Positions 38,810-48,132 are shown, counted from the stretch's first letter. The stretch: 48,603 nt of DNA from Clostridiaceae bacterium DTU079 (GCA_001512505.1 LFSC01000056.1:73785-122387), one strand, 5' to 3'. Made by a program: numbers and translations. Notes: generated from the letters alone by a model not told the origin.

Positions 38810-39043
38810 CTAATTAGTGTTATATGGGGTCTTATTCCGATATTCCAACAGTAATTCTCTCAGCTTTGTAGCATGCATTCCTTCATCTTCGGCAAACTGT
38901 TTAAATACCTCTTTAACCTTCTCATCCTCTATCCGTTTTGAATACATCTCGTAATCCCGAACCATCTCCATCGAGTTTTCCCATGCCCTCAAAAGCCGGT
39001 CATAGGTCGTAATCTCAACTTCATTTCTATTCATTTCATCCAT
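38810..39043 (-). CDS. Two-helix ferritin-like protein (77 aa)
   Basis: A 77-residue, highly charged, helical protein. The second helix has FAEDEGMHATKLREL with an ExxH (Glu54, His57), the signature of ferritin/rubrerythrin di-iron helices, and the first helix carries Glu22 and Glu26 about 30 residues earlier. That is half of a normal four-helix ferritin-like bundle, so a dimer would be needed to bind two irons, as in encapsulated ferritins; this is inference. ATG at 39043 follows AGGAGA. Its own terminator follows. No encapsulin gene is in the window. Confidence 0.6.
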   Translation of the reverse strand: MDEMNRNEVEITTYDRLLRAWENSMEMVRDYEMYSKRIEDEKVKEVFKQFAEDEGMHATKLRELLLEYRNKTPYNTN

Positions 39044-39246
39044 ACAATCATCTCCTGTGTATAAAAAACTATTTCAATATTCATATAGTGCTACATGCAA
39101 CATAATTTTATACAGCTTTCTGAAATTTCAAATATTAATTATAAATATCCATGATTAATAGAATTTTATTCTTCCTATGTTTAAACATGCTTAACAATTT
39201 TTTTAAATATTTTTCAAAAACATATTGATTTTTATTGTTCAATCTA
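39044..39246. other. Leader region of the ferritin-like gene
   Basis: About 200 AT-rich bases. No coding frame. A TATAAT for the minus strand is seen at 39271-39276, next to the palindrome, which would give a long leader of about 220 nt. Confidence 0.35.
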
Positions 39247-39269
39247 TTAATATACTACTAGTATATTAA
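39247..39269. promoter_or_regulatory. 23-bp perfect palindrome
   Basis: TTAATATACTA, C, TAGTATATTAA: 11-base perfect arms around one base. It lies just below a minus-strand TATAAT. The shape fits a dimeric repressor operator; the regulator is unknown. Confidence 0.5.
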
Positions 39270-39283
39270 TTATACTCCCCTAG

Positions 39284-39326
39284 ATCCCGTAAATTAGTAT
39301 ATAACAAATTTACGGGATATTTTTTA
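39284..39326 (+). terminator. Plus-strand terminator with no known gene before it
   Basis: Perfect 12-base arms ATCCCGTAAATT / AATTTACGGGAT with an 11-base loop, followed by ATTTTTTAT on the plus strand only. No plus-strand gene lies before it. It may end a small plus-strand RNA or be a 3' hairpin for the rpoD end. Confidence 0.6.
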
Positions 39327-39350
39327 TCCTTTGAAACAACAAAGGTAAAG

Positions 39351-39377
39351 AAAAACTCGATTACTAAAAATCGAGTT
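39351..39377 (-). terminator. Terminator after rpoD
   Basis: AACTCGATT / AATCGAGTT arms overlapping the rpoD stop codon, followed on the minus strand by TTTCTTT. Confidence 0.8.
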
Positions 39378-40453
39378 TACTCAAGATAATCTTTAAGTTT
39401 TTTACTTCTGCTGGGATGTCTCAACTTTCTCAACGCCTTAGCCTCAATCTGTCGAATTCTTTCCCTGGTAACCTGAAACTCTTTTCCTACTTCTTCAAGG
39501 GTTCTGGCTCTTCCGTCATCCAAACCGAAACGCAGCCTTAAAACCTTTTCCTCTCTTGGTGTCAAAGTGTCAAGTACATCTATAAGCTGTTCCTTCAATA
39601 GAGTATAGGCTGCAGCTTCTGACGGTGCAGGAGCATCATCATCGGGTATAAAATCACCGAGATGGCTGTCTTCCTCTTCACCGATTGGTGTTTCAAGAGA
39701 AACCGGTTCCTGCGATATCTTCATTATTTCCCGGACCTTTTCCACCGGCATATTCATCTCTTTTGCTATCTCTTCAGGGTGAGGATCTCTGCCAAACTCT
39801 TGCAAAAGCTGCCTTGATACCCTTATAAGCTTGTTAATGGTTTCCACCATGTGTACAGGTATCCTTATAGTTCTTGCCTGATCTGCAATAGCCCGGGTTA
39901 TAGCCTGCCTTATCCACCATGTGGCATAAGTACTGAATTTAAACCCTTTTCTATAATCAAACTTTTCCACTGCCTTTATAAGCCCAAGATTTCCTTCCTG
40001 AATTAAATCAAGAAATAACATACCTCTTCCCACATATCTTTTGGCTATACTTACAACCAACCTTAAATTAGCCTCTGCCAATCTTCTCTTGGCCTCTTCA
40101 TCTCCCTCAGCCATTCTCTGGGCAAGTTCAATTTCTTCATCAGCACTCAAAAGAGGTACCTTTCCAATCTCCTTCAAATACATTCTGACGGGATCATCTA
40201 TACTTATCCCTTCAGGTATGGTAATATCAAAATCCTCTTCTGTAAGCTGAATATCTTGCATTTCAGCTTCAATATCTCCGACAATATCTATTCCCGCATT
40301 CTCCAATGCTTCATAGACCTTCTCTATTTGATCCGGTTCAATATCAATTTCATCAAATGCATCCATAATTTCTTTATATGTCAGCATTCCCTTTTGCTTA
40401 CCTTTTTCCAATAGATCAAGCACAATCGCTTTTACATCATTATTGGGTTTCAC
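39377..40453 (-). CDS. rpoD: Primary RNA polymerase sigma factor (sigma-A)
   Basis: A 358-residue housekeeping sigma factor. Regions: 1.1-like N-terminus (about 1-75), 1.2 ([18 protein letters not shown]), 2 ([63 protein letters not shown] in the family, here complete), 3 ([16 protein letters not shown]) and 4 ([14 protein letters not shown], then the helix-turn-helix [18 protein letters not shown]). It directs the promoters proposed here. ATG at 40453; it lies 33 bases after dnaG, the normal dnaG-rpoD operon. Confidence 0.97.
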   Translation of the reverse strand: MKPNNDVKAIVLDLLEKGKQKGMLTYKEIMDAFDEIDIEPDQIEKVYEALENAGIDIVGDIEAEMQDIQLTEEDFDITIPEGISIDDPVRMYLKEIGKVPLLSADEEIELAQRMAEGDEEAKRRLAEANLRLVVSIAKRYVGRGMLFLDLIQEGNLGLIKAVEKFDYRKGFKFSTYATWWIRQAITRAIADQARTIRIPVHMVETINKLIRVSRQLLQEFGRDPHPEEIAKEMNMPVEKVREIMKISQEPVSLETPIGEEEDSHLGDFIPDDDAPAPSEAAAYTLLKEQLIDVLDTLTPREEKVLRLRFGLDDGRARTLEEVGKEFQVTRERIRQIEAKALRKLRHPSRSKKLKDYLE

Positions 40454-40486
40454 TTACTGCCCCTCCGTTCGTTAAAATATATCTCT

Positions 40487-42280
40487 CTATTTGCTCTTCT
40501 TTTTTAACAATATTGATTTAAGTTCAAGTTTTAGCTTCTCTACATCCTCCTGAGAATGATTTTGAGATGTAGAAAGAAGCTCGAGTATCTCTTTTTCGCG
40601 TTTATCCAGTCGGTACATTTCCATCCTTCTAATTATATCCATTACTGCCTTGTTGTTATCATCAAAATTGCATTCCCCCTGTATTAATCTTGCAAATATG
40701 TCTGAAAGTCCATCGCCAACCAAATTAATAAGTTCTGCAGGAACAATTCCCCTATTATTTTCAAGACGGCTAAATACTTCCTTTGCTATTTCTTTATCCT
40801 TCTCATCCTCAAAATCTTCAGGATTCAGCCTGTCTTTAACAACCCTGTAAACCGAGTTGTCAATACTCAAAACACTAAGCAATATTCTTTCACATTCTAT
40901 AACCTTTTCAAATTCACTGTTTCCTTTCTTCCTGACATTCTTTAACTTGTTTGCTTCAATATTTGAAACTGTCCTAAAGCCCTTCGCCGGTTTTACCCTT
41001 TTCAATACTTCTGCATATATTGATTCTTCACTTATTTCATATTCTTTCGATATCTTTTTTATATACATTTCTCTTTCCATATTGTTATCCACTTTAGATA
41101 ACAACTCTACTGCTTTATTTAGAAAACTGATCTTCCCATCAGTAGTATTTGTATCTATATCCTTTTTTAATATCCTTATTTTATATTCAACCAACGAAAG
41201 AGATTCTTCCAATAATTTCTTAAACGCCTCAGGTCCGTTTTTCTTTATAAACTCATCCGGGTCTTTGCCGTTTGGTATTATCAGCACCTTAACATTACAG
41301 CCTATATCATTTAATAAATCAAGGCCTCTCATGGTAGCTGCCTGCCCTGCAGAATCAGCATCATAGGAAATTATTATCTCTTCAGCATATTTTTTCAGCA
41401 ATTTGCCCTGACTCTCAGTTAAAGCAGTACCCAAGGATGCTACAGTATTTATTATTCCATACTGGTGTAAGGATATTACATCCATATATCCTTCTACTAT
41501 AATTATTCGTTTTTCTTTAGAATTTTTGGCAAAATTCAGAGCGTATAAATTTTTTCTTTTATTGTAAACTAGTGTTTCAGGAGAATTCATGTATTTAGGA
41601 GAACCGTCATTTATTATTCTTCCCCCGAAACCTATTAAATTTCCCCTTACGTCAAATATTGGGAAAATAATCCTCCCTCTGAATCTGTCAAAAAAACTCC
41701 CATTGTTCTTACCTTTAATTACCAGACCACTTTCAAGGAGTATATCATCATCATATCCCTTTTTTCTTAAATATCTGTATAAAATATCCCATTCCTCGGG
41801 TGAATAGCCTATTCCAAACTTTCTGGCTATGTTTGGGCTGATTTTACGACGATTCAAATATTCTCTTGCCTGAGAGTTCTTTAGATCCATTAACTGTTCA
41901 TAGAAAAAGCGTGCCGCTTCAATATTAATCTTGAGTAAATCCTGCTTTTTCCTGGCGATTGTCTTTTCTTCTTCACTATCTCCTTCTGGCAACGGTATCC
42001 TTGCCCTCTCAGCAAGAAATTTAACAGCCTCAATATAGTCGAAGTTTTCCGCTTCCATAATAAACTGGATGACACTTCCACCCTTGCCGCAACCAAAACA
42101 ATAATACAGCTGTTTTCCAGGATCTACACAGAATGAAGGGGTTTTTTCGTTATGAAACGGACATAGTCCAAAATAGTTTTTACCTTTTCTTTCAAGCCTG
42201 ACATACTCCCCTACAACAGCTAAAATATCATTGCTAATTCTAATATCTTCTATTAATTCTTCTGAATAATGTTTATGCAT
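40487..42280 (-). CDS. dnaG: DNA primase
   Basis: A 597-residue primase that makes RNA primers at the replication fork. Domain order: N-terminal zinc ribbon (CPFHNEKTPSFCVDPGKQ then CFGCGKGG, a CHC2 set), catalytic TOPRIM core (IIVEGYMDVISL, then IISYDADSAGQAA) and a C-terminal DnaB-binding helical region. ATG at 42280 (HKHYSEELIEDIR) matches the family start; the extra 8 residues from 42304 are not needed. The gene is complete. Confidence 0.97.
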   Translation of the reverse strand: MHKHYSEELIEDIRISNDILAVVGEYVRLERKGKNYFGLCPFHNEKTPSFCVDPGKQLYYCFGCGKGGSVIQFIMEAENFDYIEAVKFLAERARIPLPEGDSEEEKTIARKKQDLLKINIEAARFFYEQLMDLKNSQAREYLNRRKISPNIARKFGIGYSPEEWDILYRYLRKKGYDDDILLESGLVIKGKNNGSFFDRFRGRIIFPIFDVRGNLIGFGGRIINDGSPKYMNSPETLVYNKRKNLYALNFAKNSKEKRIIIVEGYMDVISLHQYGIINTVASLGTALTESQGKLLKKYAEEIIISYDADSAGQAATMRGLDLLNDIGCNVKVLIIPNGKDPDEFIKKNGPEAFKKLLEESLSLVEYKIRILKKDIDTNTTDGKISFLNKAVELLSKVDNNMEREMYIKKISKEYEISEESIYAEVLKRVKPAKGFRTVSNIEANKLKNVRKKGNSEFEKVIECERILLSVLSIDNSVYRVVKDRLNPEDFEDEKDKEIAKEVFSRLENNRGIVPAELINLVGDGLSDIFARLIQGECNFDDNNKAVMDIIRRMEMYRLDKREKEILELLSTSQNHSQEDVEKLKLELKSILLKKKSK

Positions 42281-42516
42281 TCCATACTCTTCTTTCCAAA
42301 ACAACTCCTTTTACTACCGAATAGTTATATTGCATTTAGCTTTATCCCTTATACAGTAATACTTAGGATAATGCAAAACAATGCTCATTGATTCACAAAC
42401 TACTCAACCCTTTATTCAAACGGTTTGAGGCAACTCATATCAAAGAATTCTTTATTAAAGAATCTTCGACATATTTGCTGATATTCCTTCTTTTTTTTGT
42501 CAAATGTTATAATATA
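42281..42516. other. Intergenic region upstream of dnaG
   Basis: AT-rich leader of dnaG. A weak frame on the minus strand (42412-42597), with no ribosome site and a repeat-coded GNITDNITDNITDN stretch, is not taken as a gene. Confidence 0.4.
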
Positions 42517-42563
42517 ATTATCAGTTATATTATCAGTTATATTATCAGTTATATTACCAGTAT
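42517..42563. repeat. 12-bp tandem repeat upstream of dnaG
   Basis: Three perfect copies of ATTATCAGTTAT (42517-42552) and a degenerate fourth. A short, slippage-prone array in the intergenic DNA. Confidence 0.85.
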
Positions 42564-42690
42564 GAATTTTACAATATGATTTATTTCTATTCTTCATAAA
42601 ATCAAATTTTCCTTCTTTAATTAAATCAAATATTTTAATAAAACAAATATTTTTAGATATTCTTTCATCTTTCCTGCCAATTTATACATT

Positions 42691-42733
42691 AAAAGCCTTA
42701 GACCAGTAATTTCACCAGGCCTAAGGCTTTTTT
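42691..42733 (-). terminator. Bidirectional hairpin after dgt
   Basis: AAAAGCCTTAG / CTAAGGCTTTT arms around an internal loop. T-rich on both sides. It separates dgt from the dnaG leader. Confidence 0.7.
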
Positions 42734-42766
42734 ATACATCTTGCATATTATCGGATTCATGTCACT

Positions 42767-43762
42767 TTAGTGCCAAGGTTCAGGAATAAATATCTCATGA
42801 AACTTTCTTATCGCATATCTATCGGTCATACCGGCTATATAATCGCAAACCACCCTGTCCAAGTCCATGGTTTGAAGCATCTTCTTTGCCTCATCGGAAA
42901 GAAATTCAGGCTTTGATTTAATATATTTATACAGCTCCCGGATAATGTTTTTTGCCTTCATTTCGTCTTTTTTTGCTTCCGATCCCACATACACGTTTTT
43001 AAACATAAACTCCCTTAATTCATCTTTGGCTTCCCTAAACTCATCACTCATAGATATTTTATCTTTATCTTTACTATTTTCAATAATATTCAGTATCATA
43101 TTGTTTATTCTCTTACTTGATTTTGTACCGAGCACCGCAGTACACTCTTTAGGGAGGTCCTCCTCGCTAAGGACTCCTCCTCTGATGGCATCATCTATAT
43201 CGTGATTTATATAAGCAATTTGATCAGCAAATCTTACCGCTTGGCCCTCCAAGGTCGATGGAAGAATACTTCCCGTATGGTTTCGAATACCGTCCCTGAC
43301 TTCCCATGTTAAATTAAGTCCTTTATCTCTTTCCAGCACATCCACAACCCTAAGACTCTGCTCATTATGTCTAAAACCATAGGGGCATATCTCATTTAAA
43401 ACCATCTCACCGGCATGGCCAAAAGGGGTGTGTCCCAAGTCATGACCCAGTGATATTGCTTCTGTAAGATCCTCATTAAGTCTGAGACTTCTGGCTATAG
43501 TTCTTGCAATTTGCGACACCTCAAGGGTGTGAGTCAATCTGGTCCTGTAATGGTCCCCTTCGGGAGAAAGAAAAACCTGAGTTTTATGCTTTAACCGTCG
43601 GAAGGATTTTGAATACAATATCCTGTCCCTGTCTCTTTGGAACCTGGTTCTAATATCACATTCCTTTTCTTCGTGCTCCCGACCCTTTGATTTCGAACTT
43701 CTTTGGGCAAAGGGCGACAATATTTTATCTTCAAACCTTTCCTGTTCTTCTCGTATTAGCAT
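42767..43762 (-). CDS. dgt: Deoxyguanosinetriphosphate triphosphohydrolase (dNTPase)
   Basis: A 331-residue HD-domain dNTP triphosphohydrolase. Motifs: RLKHKTQVFLSPEGDHYRTRLTHTLEVSQ (His), SLGHDLGHTPFGHAGE (the HD pair and second His set) and DQIAYINHDIDDAIRGG (the final Asp). It hydrolyses dNTPs to the nucleoside and triphosphate. ATG at 43762 has GGGAGGTGG at good spacing. It lies just before dnaG, as in other Firmicutes, but a terminator and 460 bases separate them. Confidence 0.95.
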   Translation of the reverse strand: MLIREEQERFEDKILSPFAQRSSKSKGREHEEKECDIRTRFQRDRDRILYSKSFRRLKHKTQVFLSPEGDHYRTRLTHTLEVSQIARTIARSLRLNEDLTEAISLGHDLGHTPFGHAGEMVLNEICPYGFRHNEQSLRVVDVLERDKGLNLTWEVRDGIRNHTGSILPSTLEGQAVRFADQIAYINHDIDDAIRGGVLSEEDLPKECTAVLGTKSSKRINNMILNIIENSKDKDKISMSDEFREAKDELREFMFKNVYVGSEAKKDEMKAKNIIRELYKYIKSKPEFLSDEAKKMLQTMDLDRVVCDYIAGMTDRYAIRKFHEIFIPEPWH

Positions 43763-43879
43763 GCCAGTCCACCTCCCTGGTTAAATGGTAAATTGCATCG
43801 TCTCTCTTATATTATATTATACCAGAAGGCAAAACTGCTGCTCAACTTGCCAATCAGAAAAAATTAACATTTACTCTCA

Positions 43880-43917
43880 AAAAAAGCCCAAGAGTTCAAT
43901 GCTCTTGAGCTTTTTTA
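43880..43917 (-). terminator. Terminator after the HD-GYP gene
   Basis: AAAAAAGCcCAAGAG / CTCTTGaGCTTTTTT arms with a 7-base loop. T-runs on both strands. It sits 25 bases past the HD-GYP stop codon, and also ends any transcript from the opposite side. Confidence 0.8.
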
Positions 43918-43942
43918 TTTAGTGGGATTTCACTAAGTGAAC

Positions 43943-44980
43943 TTAGAGTATTTCTTCAATAATTAACTCCGTCTTATTCAACAAATCAATATAATTTCCA
44001 TCAACCCTAACAATAGGTCTGGAAACATGCCACGGGTTAATATACACAATTTCACATACCTGTCCGTTATTAAGCCTTGCAAAATCACCTATATAATACG
44101 AAGCCAGGTTATTCAGCAAAGCATTAACCACCTTTATGTCCAGTTTCCCGATTGCTTCTTGCTCCATCATTCTAAATACTTGAAAAGCACTTTCTCTTCC
44201 TTTATATACCCTGTTGGACGTCATTGCATCATATATATCAGCAACAGCTAATATTTTCGCATATTTATGTATCTTATCTCCTTTAATTCCCACGGGATAT
44301 CCGCTTCCATCTTCTCTCTCATGATGCATAAGAACTGCAGTACATATATCCTTGCTTATATCCTTCTCCTTTTCCAAAATTCTATATCCGTAAACAGTAT
44401 GCTTCTTGATTTCCTCATACTCTTCCTCGGTAAGCTTTCCCGGTTTGTTTAAAATCTCCGGCGATACTTTCACTTTTCCTATATCATGAAGCAGCCCCGC
44501 CTGAACCAGCTTCTCAATATCCTTCGAATCAAGACCGATCCATTTTCCCAAAAGCATGGACAGAAGCGAAACATTTACGCTGTGAGTATATAAATAGTCA
44601 TCCGTACTCTTTATTTGATTCAAACACTTTACAATATCTTTCTTTTCGCCTGCATTTATAACTACCGAATCGGCAATATCATTTACCTTTTTCATATCAA
44701 TGCCGTTTCCGTTCCCCAAGTCGTGAAGTATGTATTTTACACTATCGATATTTTCATTTTACTGGGTTTTAAAATTATCTTCCGTTTCCTGTACCGGCAC
44801 ATCATTCTTATCACATAAAACTTGTATTCTGGATAAATTTAAATTGCCGAGTTTTCTTATTGTATGCTCATCAAGAACCGTGCCCTCCGAAACCACTATA
44901 GCTCCATAATCATTTACTATGGTTTCGGCCAGCATCATACCGGGCTCCAGTTCATATGAAAATAGTGCTATTTTTGGCAT
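43943..44980 (-). pseudogene. HD-GYP domain protein split by an in-frame TAA
   Basis: From ATG 44980 (after GCAGGTG) the frame reads PKIALFSYELEPGMMLAETIV...NFKTQ, then TAA at 44759-44761, then NENIDSVKYILHDLGNGNGIDMKKVNDIA in the same frame through the HD-GYP domain (LLHDIGKVKVSPEILNKPGKLTEEEYEEIKKH, HHEREDGSGYP) to 43943. The join is in frame and natural, so it is one gene of 345 codons broken by a single nonsense change. An intact HD-GYP would be a cyclic-di-GMP phosphodiesterase. A shorter product from TTG 44719 could make the catalytic part alone. Confidence 0.8.
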
Positions 44981-45350
44981 GTATCTCACCTGCTCACAGT
45001 TATTTTACCAACCCATTTATATTTGTTTAATTTTTTATCGGAAAAATTTCCTGACAACTTTACTCGATATTATTAAGAGTTCATTAAATAATCGAATAGA
45101 AAAATACTCCAGAAACTTAAGTGCATTATTATTTTTTTCCACACATTAATAGTATGGATCCTTATTCTGTTCTCAATGATGGTAAACTTTTTTCATTGAA
45201 GGCAGAAGTGTATTATGTTAACATAAAAAGAGTTCAATACAGCTTCGGAATATTTCCATGAGACGAACTTTTTTTATTTGGCAAGATTCCAATAGGCAAG
45301 CATAAAAGCTTCTTGCTCTGAAAAATTAATAAAAGGGGTGATTGTGAGGC
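44981..45350. other. Intergenic region between the HD-GYP and small membrane protein genes
   Basis: AT-rich. A weak plus-strand hairpin with an oligo-T tail lies at about 45230-45283 (AGAGTTC / GAACTTTTTTT), with no gene before it. Nothing else is recognised. Confidence 0.35.
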
Positions 45351-45623
45351 ATGCAATCCAACAATTTTAAAAATATAGAGAAAATAACGGAAAAATTCAA
45401 TAAAATGAACCATCTATCCAGATTAATAATAAAGTATGGTACTCAAGTATTCATGCTAATGTTTTTTCTTGGGGCATTGACCGTCTTATTATATAAAACA
45501 ATACTTACCGCCAATGATTATGCTTTTTATCTGGGAACCCAGATAATTAAAATGAGCTTTTCCGTCTTTGCAGAATCAATTATCGGTAGCATACTTATTG
45601 ATTTTTTTGCCTCAAATAATTAA
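45351..45623 (+). CDS. Small two-helix membrane protein, unknown
   Basis: A 90-residue protein with two predicted transmembrane helices (about 33-52 and 65-85) and a short charged N-terminus (NNFKNIEKITEKFNKMNH). ATG at 45351 follows AAAAGGGGTG, and a strong terminator sits 4 bases past the stop, so it is likely real and single-gene. No family recognised. Confidence 0.65.
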   Translation: MQSNNFKNIEKITEKFNKMNHLSRLIIKYGTQVFMLMFFLGALTVLLYKTILTANDYAFYLGTQIIKMSFSVFAESIIGSILIDFFASNN

Positions 45624-45626
45624 AAA

Positions 45627-45661
45627 ATTGAAAATCCGTCTTTGGATTTTCAATTTTTTTA
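45627..45661 (+). terminator. Terminator after the small membrane protein gene
   Basis: Perfect 11-base arms ATTGAAAATCC / GGATTTTCAAT, 6-base loop, then TTTTTTT. It can also act for panD on the other strand. Confidence 0.9.
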
Positions 45662-45671
45662 TTTCATAAAC

Positions 45672-46052
45672 TTATGTTTCACCATGTATTTCCTCATCCT
45701 TTACATCAATAATTTTATTTCTTTCATCAACAAAAACTATTTTCGGATTATAGGATTTTGCTTCTTCTCTATCAAAAATTCCATAAGATATTATTATAAT
45801 TATGTCCCCCGGATGCACAAGCCTTGCTGCCGCACCATTAAGACAAATCATTCCGCTTCCTCTTTCACCTTTTATAACATAGGTTTCAAAACGACTGCCG
45901 TTATTGTTATCGACAATCTGAACCTTTTCATTTTCCATTAAATCGGCTGCTTCCATCAAATCCTCATCAATTGTTATACTCCCTACATAATTCAGATTTG
46001 CTTCGGTAACAACCGCACGATGAATTTTCGACTTCATAAGAGTAACAAACAT
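45672..46052 (-). CDS. panD: Aspartate 1-decarboxylase
   Basis: A 126-residue pyruvoyl enzyme that makes beta-alanine from aspartate. The self-cleavage site is Gly-Ser in NYVGSITID (about residues 24-25). The N-terminus [14 protein letters not shown] and the [12 protein letters not shown] region are typical. It is coupled to panC (3-base gap), ATG at 46052 after GGAGGTG. Confidence 0.96.
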   Translation of the reverse strand: MFVTLMKSKIHRAVVTEANLNYVGSITIDEDLMEAADLMENEKVQIVDNNNGSRFETYVIKGERGSGMICLNGAAARLVHPGDIIIIISYGIFDREEAKSYNPKIVFVDERNKIIDVKDEEIHGET

Positions 46053-46055
46053 TTT

Positions 46056-46904
46056 TCACACCTCCACTATGGCATTGTCAATCAGTCTGGTATTTCCAAA
46101 CTTGACCGCCAACGCTATTAAAACCCTTCCCTTTAAAAACTCACCAATAGAATCGAGCGTATCCGCATTCACTATTTCGACATAATCGATTTGTGCACCC
46201 TTTTCCGACTTTATTCTGTCAACTATATACTTCAATATATTTTCTTTTCTATTTTCACCGTTTTTTATAAGCTCTTGAGCCTCAAACAACGACTTGGACA
46301 ATATCAATGCAGATTTCCTTTCTTCGGTGCTCAAATACACATTTCTTGAACTCATGGCAAGGCCGTCCTCTTCACGCACTATCGGACAGGTTACAATTTC
46401 GACATTCATATTGAGATCTTTAACCATCTTATTTATCACCACAACCTGTTGTGCATCCTTCTGCCCAAAATATGCCCTGTCCGGTTGAACAATATTAAAA
46501 AGCTTGTTTACAACTGTAGTAACACCTTTAAAATGTCCCGGCCTTGTTCTTCCGCAAAGAATCTTTGTAATATCCTCAACTTCCACATAGGTCTTATAAC
46601 CGTCCGGATACATCTCCTCCACGGAAGGGGAAAACACCACATCCACTCCTGCAGCTTCAGCCATTTTAATATCCCTTTCAATGTCCCTGGGATATCTATC
46701 AAAATCTTCATTGGGTCCAAATTGCGTAGGATTAACAAATACACTCAATACAGTAAAGTCATTATGTTGTACTGACATATTCACCAGCGACATGTGCCCT
46801 TCATGAAGATATCCCATGGTAGGCACAAGCCCGATCGTCTTCCCCATACTTTTTTGTGACCTTATTATCGCTTTAATGTCATTTATACTTTCAATCAATC
46901 TCAT
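46056..46904 (-). CDS. panC: Pantothenate synthetase
   Basis: A 282-residue enzyme that condenses pantoate with beta-alanine using ATP. Motifs: GLVPTMGYLHEGHMSLV (HIGH-like nucleotide site), FVNPTQFGPNEDFDRYPR, DRAYFGQKDAQQ and VREEDGLAMSSRNVYL. ATG at 46904 has GGGAG upstream; the frame from 46919 is longer but has no site. Panto genes are in the order panB, panC, panD. Confidence 0.97.
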   Translation of the reverse strand: MRLIESINDIKAIIRSQKSMGKTIGLVPTMGYLHEGHMSLVNMSVQHNDFTVLSVFVNPTQFGPNEDFDRYPRDIERDIKMAEAAGVDVVFSPSVEEMYPDGYKTYVEVEDITKILCGRTRPGHFKGVTTVVNKLFNIVQPDRAYFGQKDAQQVVVINKMVKDLNMNVEIVTCPIVREEDGLAMSSRNVYLSTEERKSALILSKSLFEAQELIKNGENRKENILKYIVDRIKSEKGAQIDYVEIVNADTLDSIGEFLKGRVLIALAVKFGNTRLIDNAIVEV

Positions 46905-46930
46905 ATTATTAGCTCCCAACTTTAAGTTTA

Positions 46931-47782
46931 TTATATATCAAAATTAGTTTTCTCCAGCTCTTTTACCACTGCTTCATCCACAATAAACGAATTTTTTTCC
47001 GTAGGAAATACTCCCTTTTGAACTTCATCTATATAACTTTTTACTGCACCCTCTATAGCACTTCCCATATCAAGGTATTTCTTTACATGCTTTGGAGTAA
47101 AATCCCTAAACATCCCCGTTAAATCCTGTATAACCAGTACCTGACCGTCACAGTCCGGGCCGGAGCCTATTCCTATTGTCGGAATATCCAATCTTTTCGA
47201 GATAAACTCTGCCACCTTATACGGAACACACTCCAGGACTATTGCAAATACCCCTGCCTTTTGCAGCAGCAACGCATCCCTATAAATCTTTCTTGCAGTC
47301 TCCAGGTCTTTTCCCTGTGCCTTGTGCCCCCCAAAAACATTTATTGACTGGGGAGTATATCCTAGATGGCCTATTACAGGTATGCCCGCACTTATTATGG
47401 CTTTAACATCCTCTACAATTTCCTCTCCGCCCTCAAGCTTAACGGCTTTGCAGCCTCCTTCCAAGACTAATCTTCCTGCGTTTCTAACGCTGTCATGCTT
47501 TCCTGTGTGATAGGACAAAAACGGCATGTCTGAAATCACCAGAGCGCGCTTTGCACCTCTTGAAACAGCTTTAACATGGTGCACCATATCGTCCATTGTA
47601 ACCCTTGTAGTGTCCTCATATCCCAGCACAACCATCCCCAAGGAATCTCCTACAAGTATGGAATCCACTCCTGCTTCGTCAAGGATTTTGGCTGTAGGAT
47701 AATCATAAGCTGTAAGCATACTGATCTTTCGGCCCGTCTTTTTTGATTCTTTAAAATTTGCAACTGTAAATTTGCTGTTCAT
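46931..47782 (-). CDS. panB: 3-methyl-2-oxobutanoate hydroxymethyltransferase
   Basis: A 283-residue TIM-barrel enzyme that adds a hydroxymethyl group from methylene-THF to ketoisovalerate. Motifs: ISMLTAYDYPTAKILDEAGVD, LVGDSLGMVVLGYEDT, VKLEGGEEI and IGHLGYTPQS. ATG at 47782 fits AAAGGGG at 9 nt; a further ATG at 47791 is possible. First gene of panBCD. The leader contains a hairpin (47834-47862). Confidence 0.96.
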   Translation of the reverse strand: MNSKFTVANFKESKKTGRKISMLTAYDYPTAKILDEAGVDSILVGDSLGMVVLGYEDTTRVTMDDMVHHVKAVSRGAKRALVISDMPFLSYHTGKHDSVRNAGRLVLEGGCKAVKLEGGEEIVEDVKAIISAGIPVIGHLGYTPQSINVFGGHKAQGKDLETARKIYRDALLLQKAGVFAIVLECVPYKVAEFISKRLDIPTIGIGSGPDCDGQVLVIQDLTGMFRDFTPKHVKKYLDMGSAIEGAVKSYIDEVQKGVFPTEKNSFIVDEAVVKELEKTNFDI

Positions 47783-47833
47783 ATTATACATCCCCTTTAT
47801 TCTTTACTAATCAGCATGCCTTGACAAATATAT

Positions 47834-47862
47834 CAAAAATAGCCAATCCGGTAGGATTGACT
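47834..47862 (-). promoter_or_regulatory. Terminator-like hairpin in front of panB
   Basis: On the minus strand, AGTCAATCC, TACC, GGATTGGCT (one G-U) followed by ATTTTTG. It is about 50 bases before panB, in its likely leader. It may be an attenuator or the end of the secF read-through. Confidence 0.45.
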
Positions 47863-48068
47863 ATAGTAATCAATAATTAAACGATATATTTTTTCAAGCC
47901 ATCCTGTCTCCGTCCAAAAATGGATCAAAGCATGAATCTTCGTTTTAACTTAATATCTGCCGTGCGGTTCATATTGATACCACCGAACTATAGTTAAATA
48001 TTAGCACAGTCTAAAACATAAATCAATATATTTTTCAAAAAGGAAACATATTGAACGGGTGCATAATA
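47863..48068. other. Intergenic region between panB and secF
   Basis: AT-rich, with no coding frame. A 10-bp palindrome, AACTATAGTT, lies at about 47988-47997. A panB promoter is expected here but not clearly seen. Confidence 0.35.
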
Positions 48069-48098
48069 AATAGGATTTCTTGTTTAAGAAACCCTATT
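48069..48098 (-). terminator. Terminator after secF
   Basis: Minus-strand ATAGGGTTTCTT / AAGAAATCCTAT arms with one mismatch and a TTATTAT tail, 35 bases past the secF stop. Confidence 0.75.
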
Positions 48099-48132
48099 TT
48101 ATCGTTATATAAAACTTTAGTTATTTCTCCTC

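Noticed and set aside
42517..42563. CRISPR-like short repeats
   Set aside because: Units are 12 bases and head-to-tail with no spacers. The 16-, 18- and 22-bp repeats elsewhere also lack spacers. No cas gene is present.
42412..42597. Minus-strand 61-codon frame with repeated NITD
   Set aside because: It is the translation of the 12-bp tandem array, has no ribosome site and no protein-like composition.
45228..45283. Hairpin with T-run before the small membrane protein gene
   Set aside because: Pairing is weak and no transcript end is expected here, so it is not listed as a terminator.
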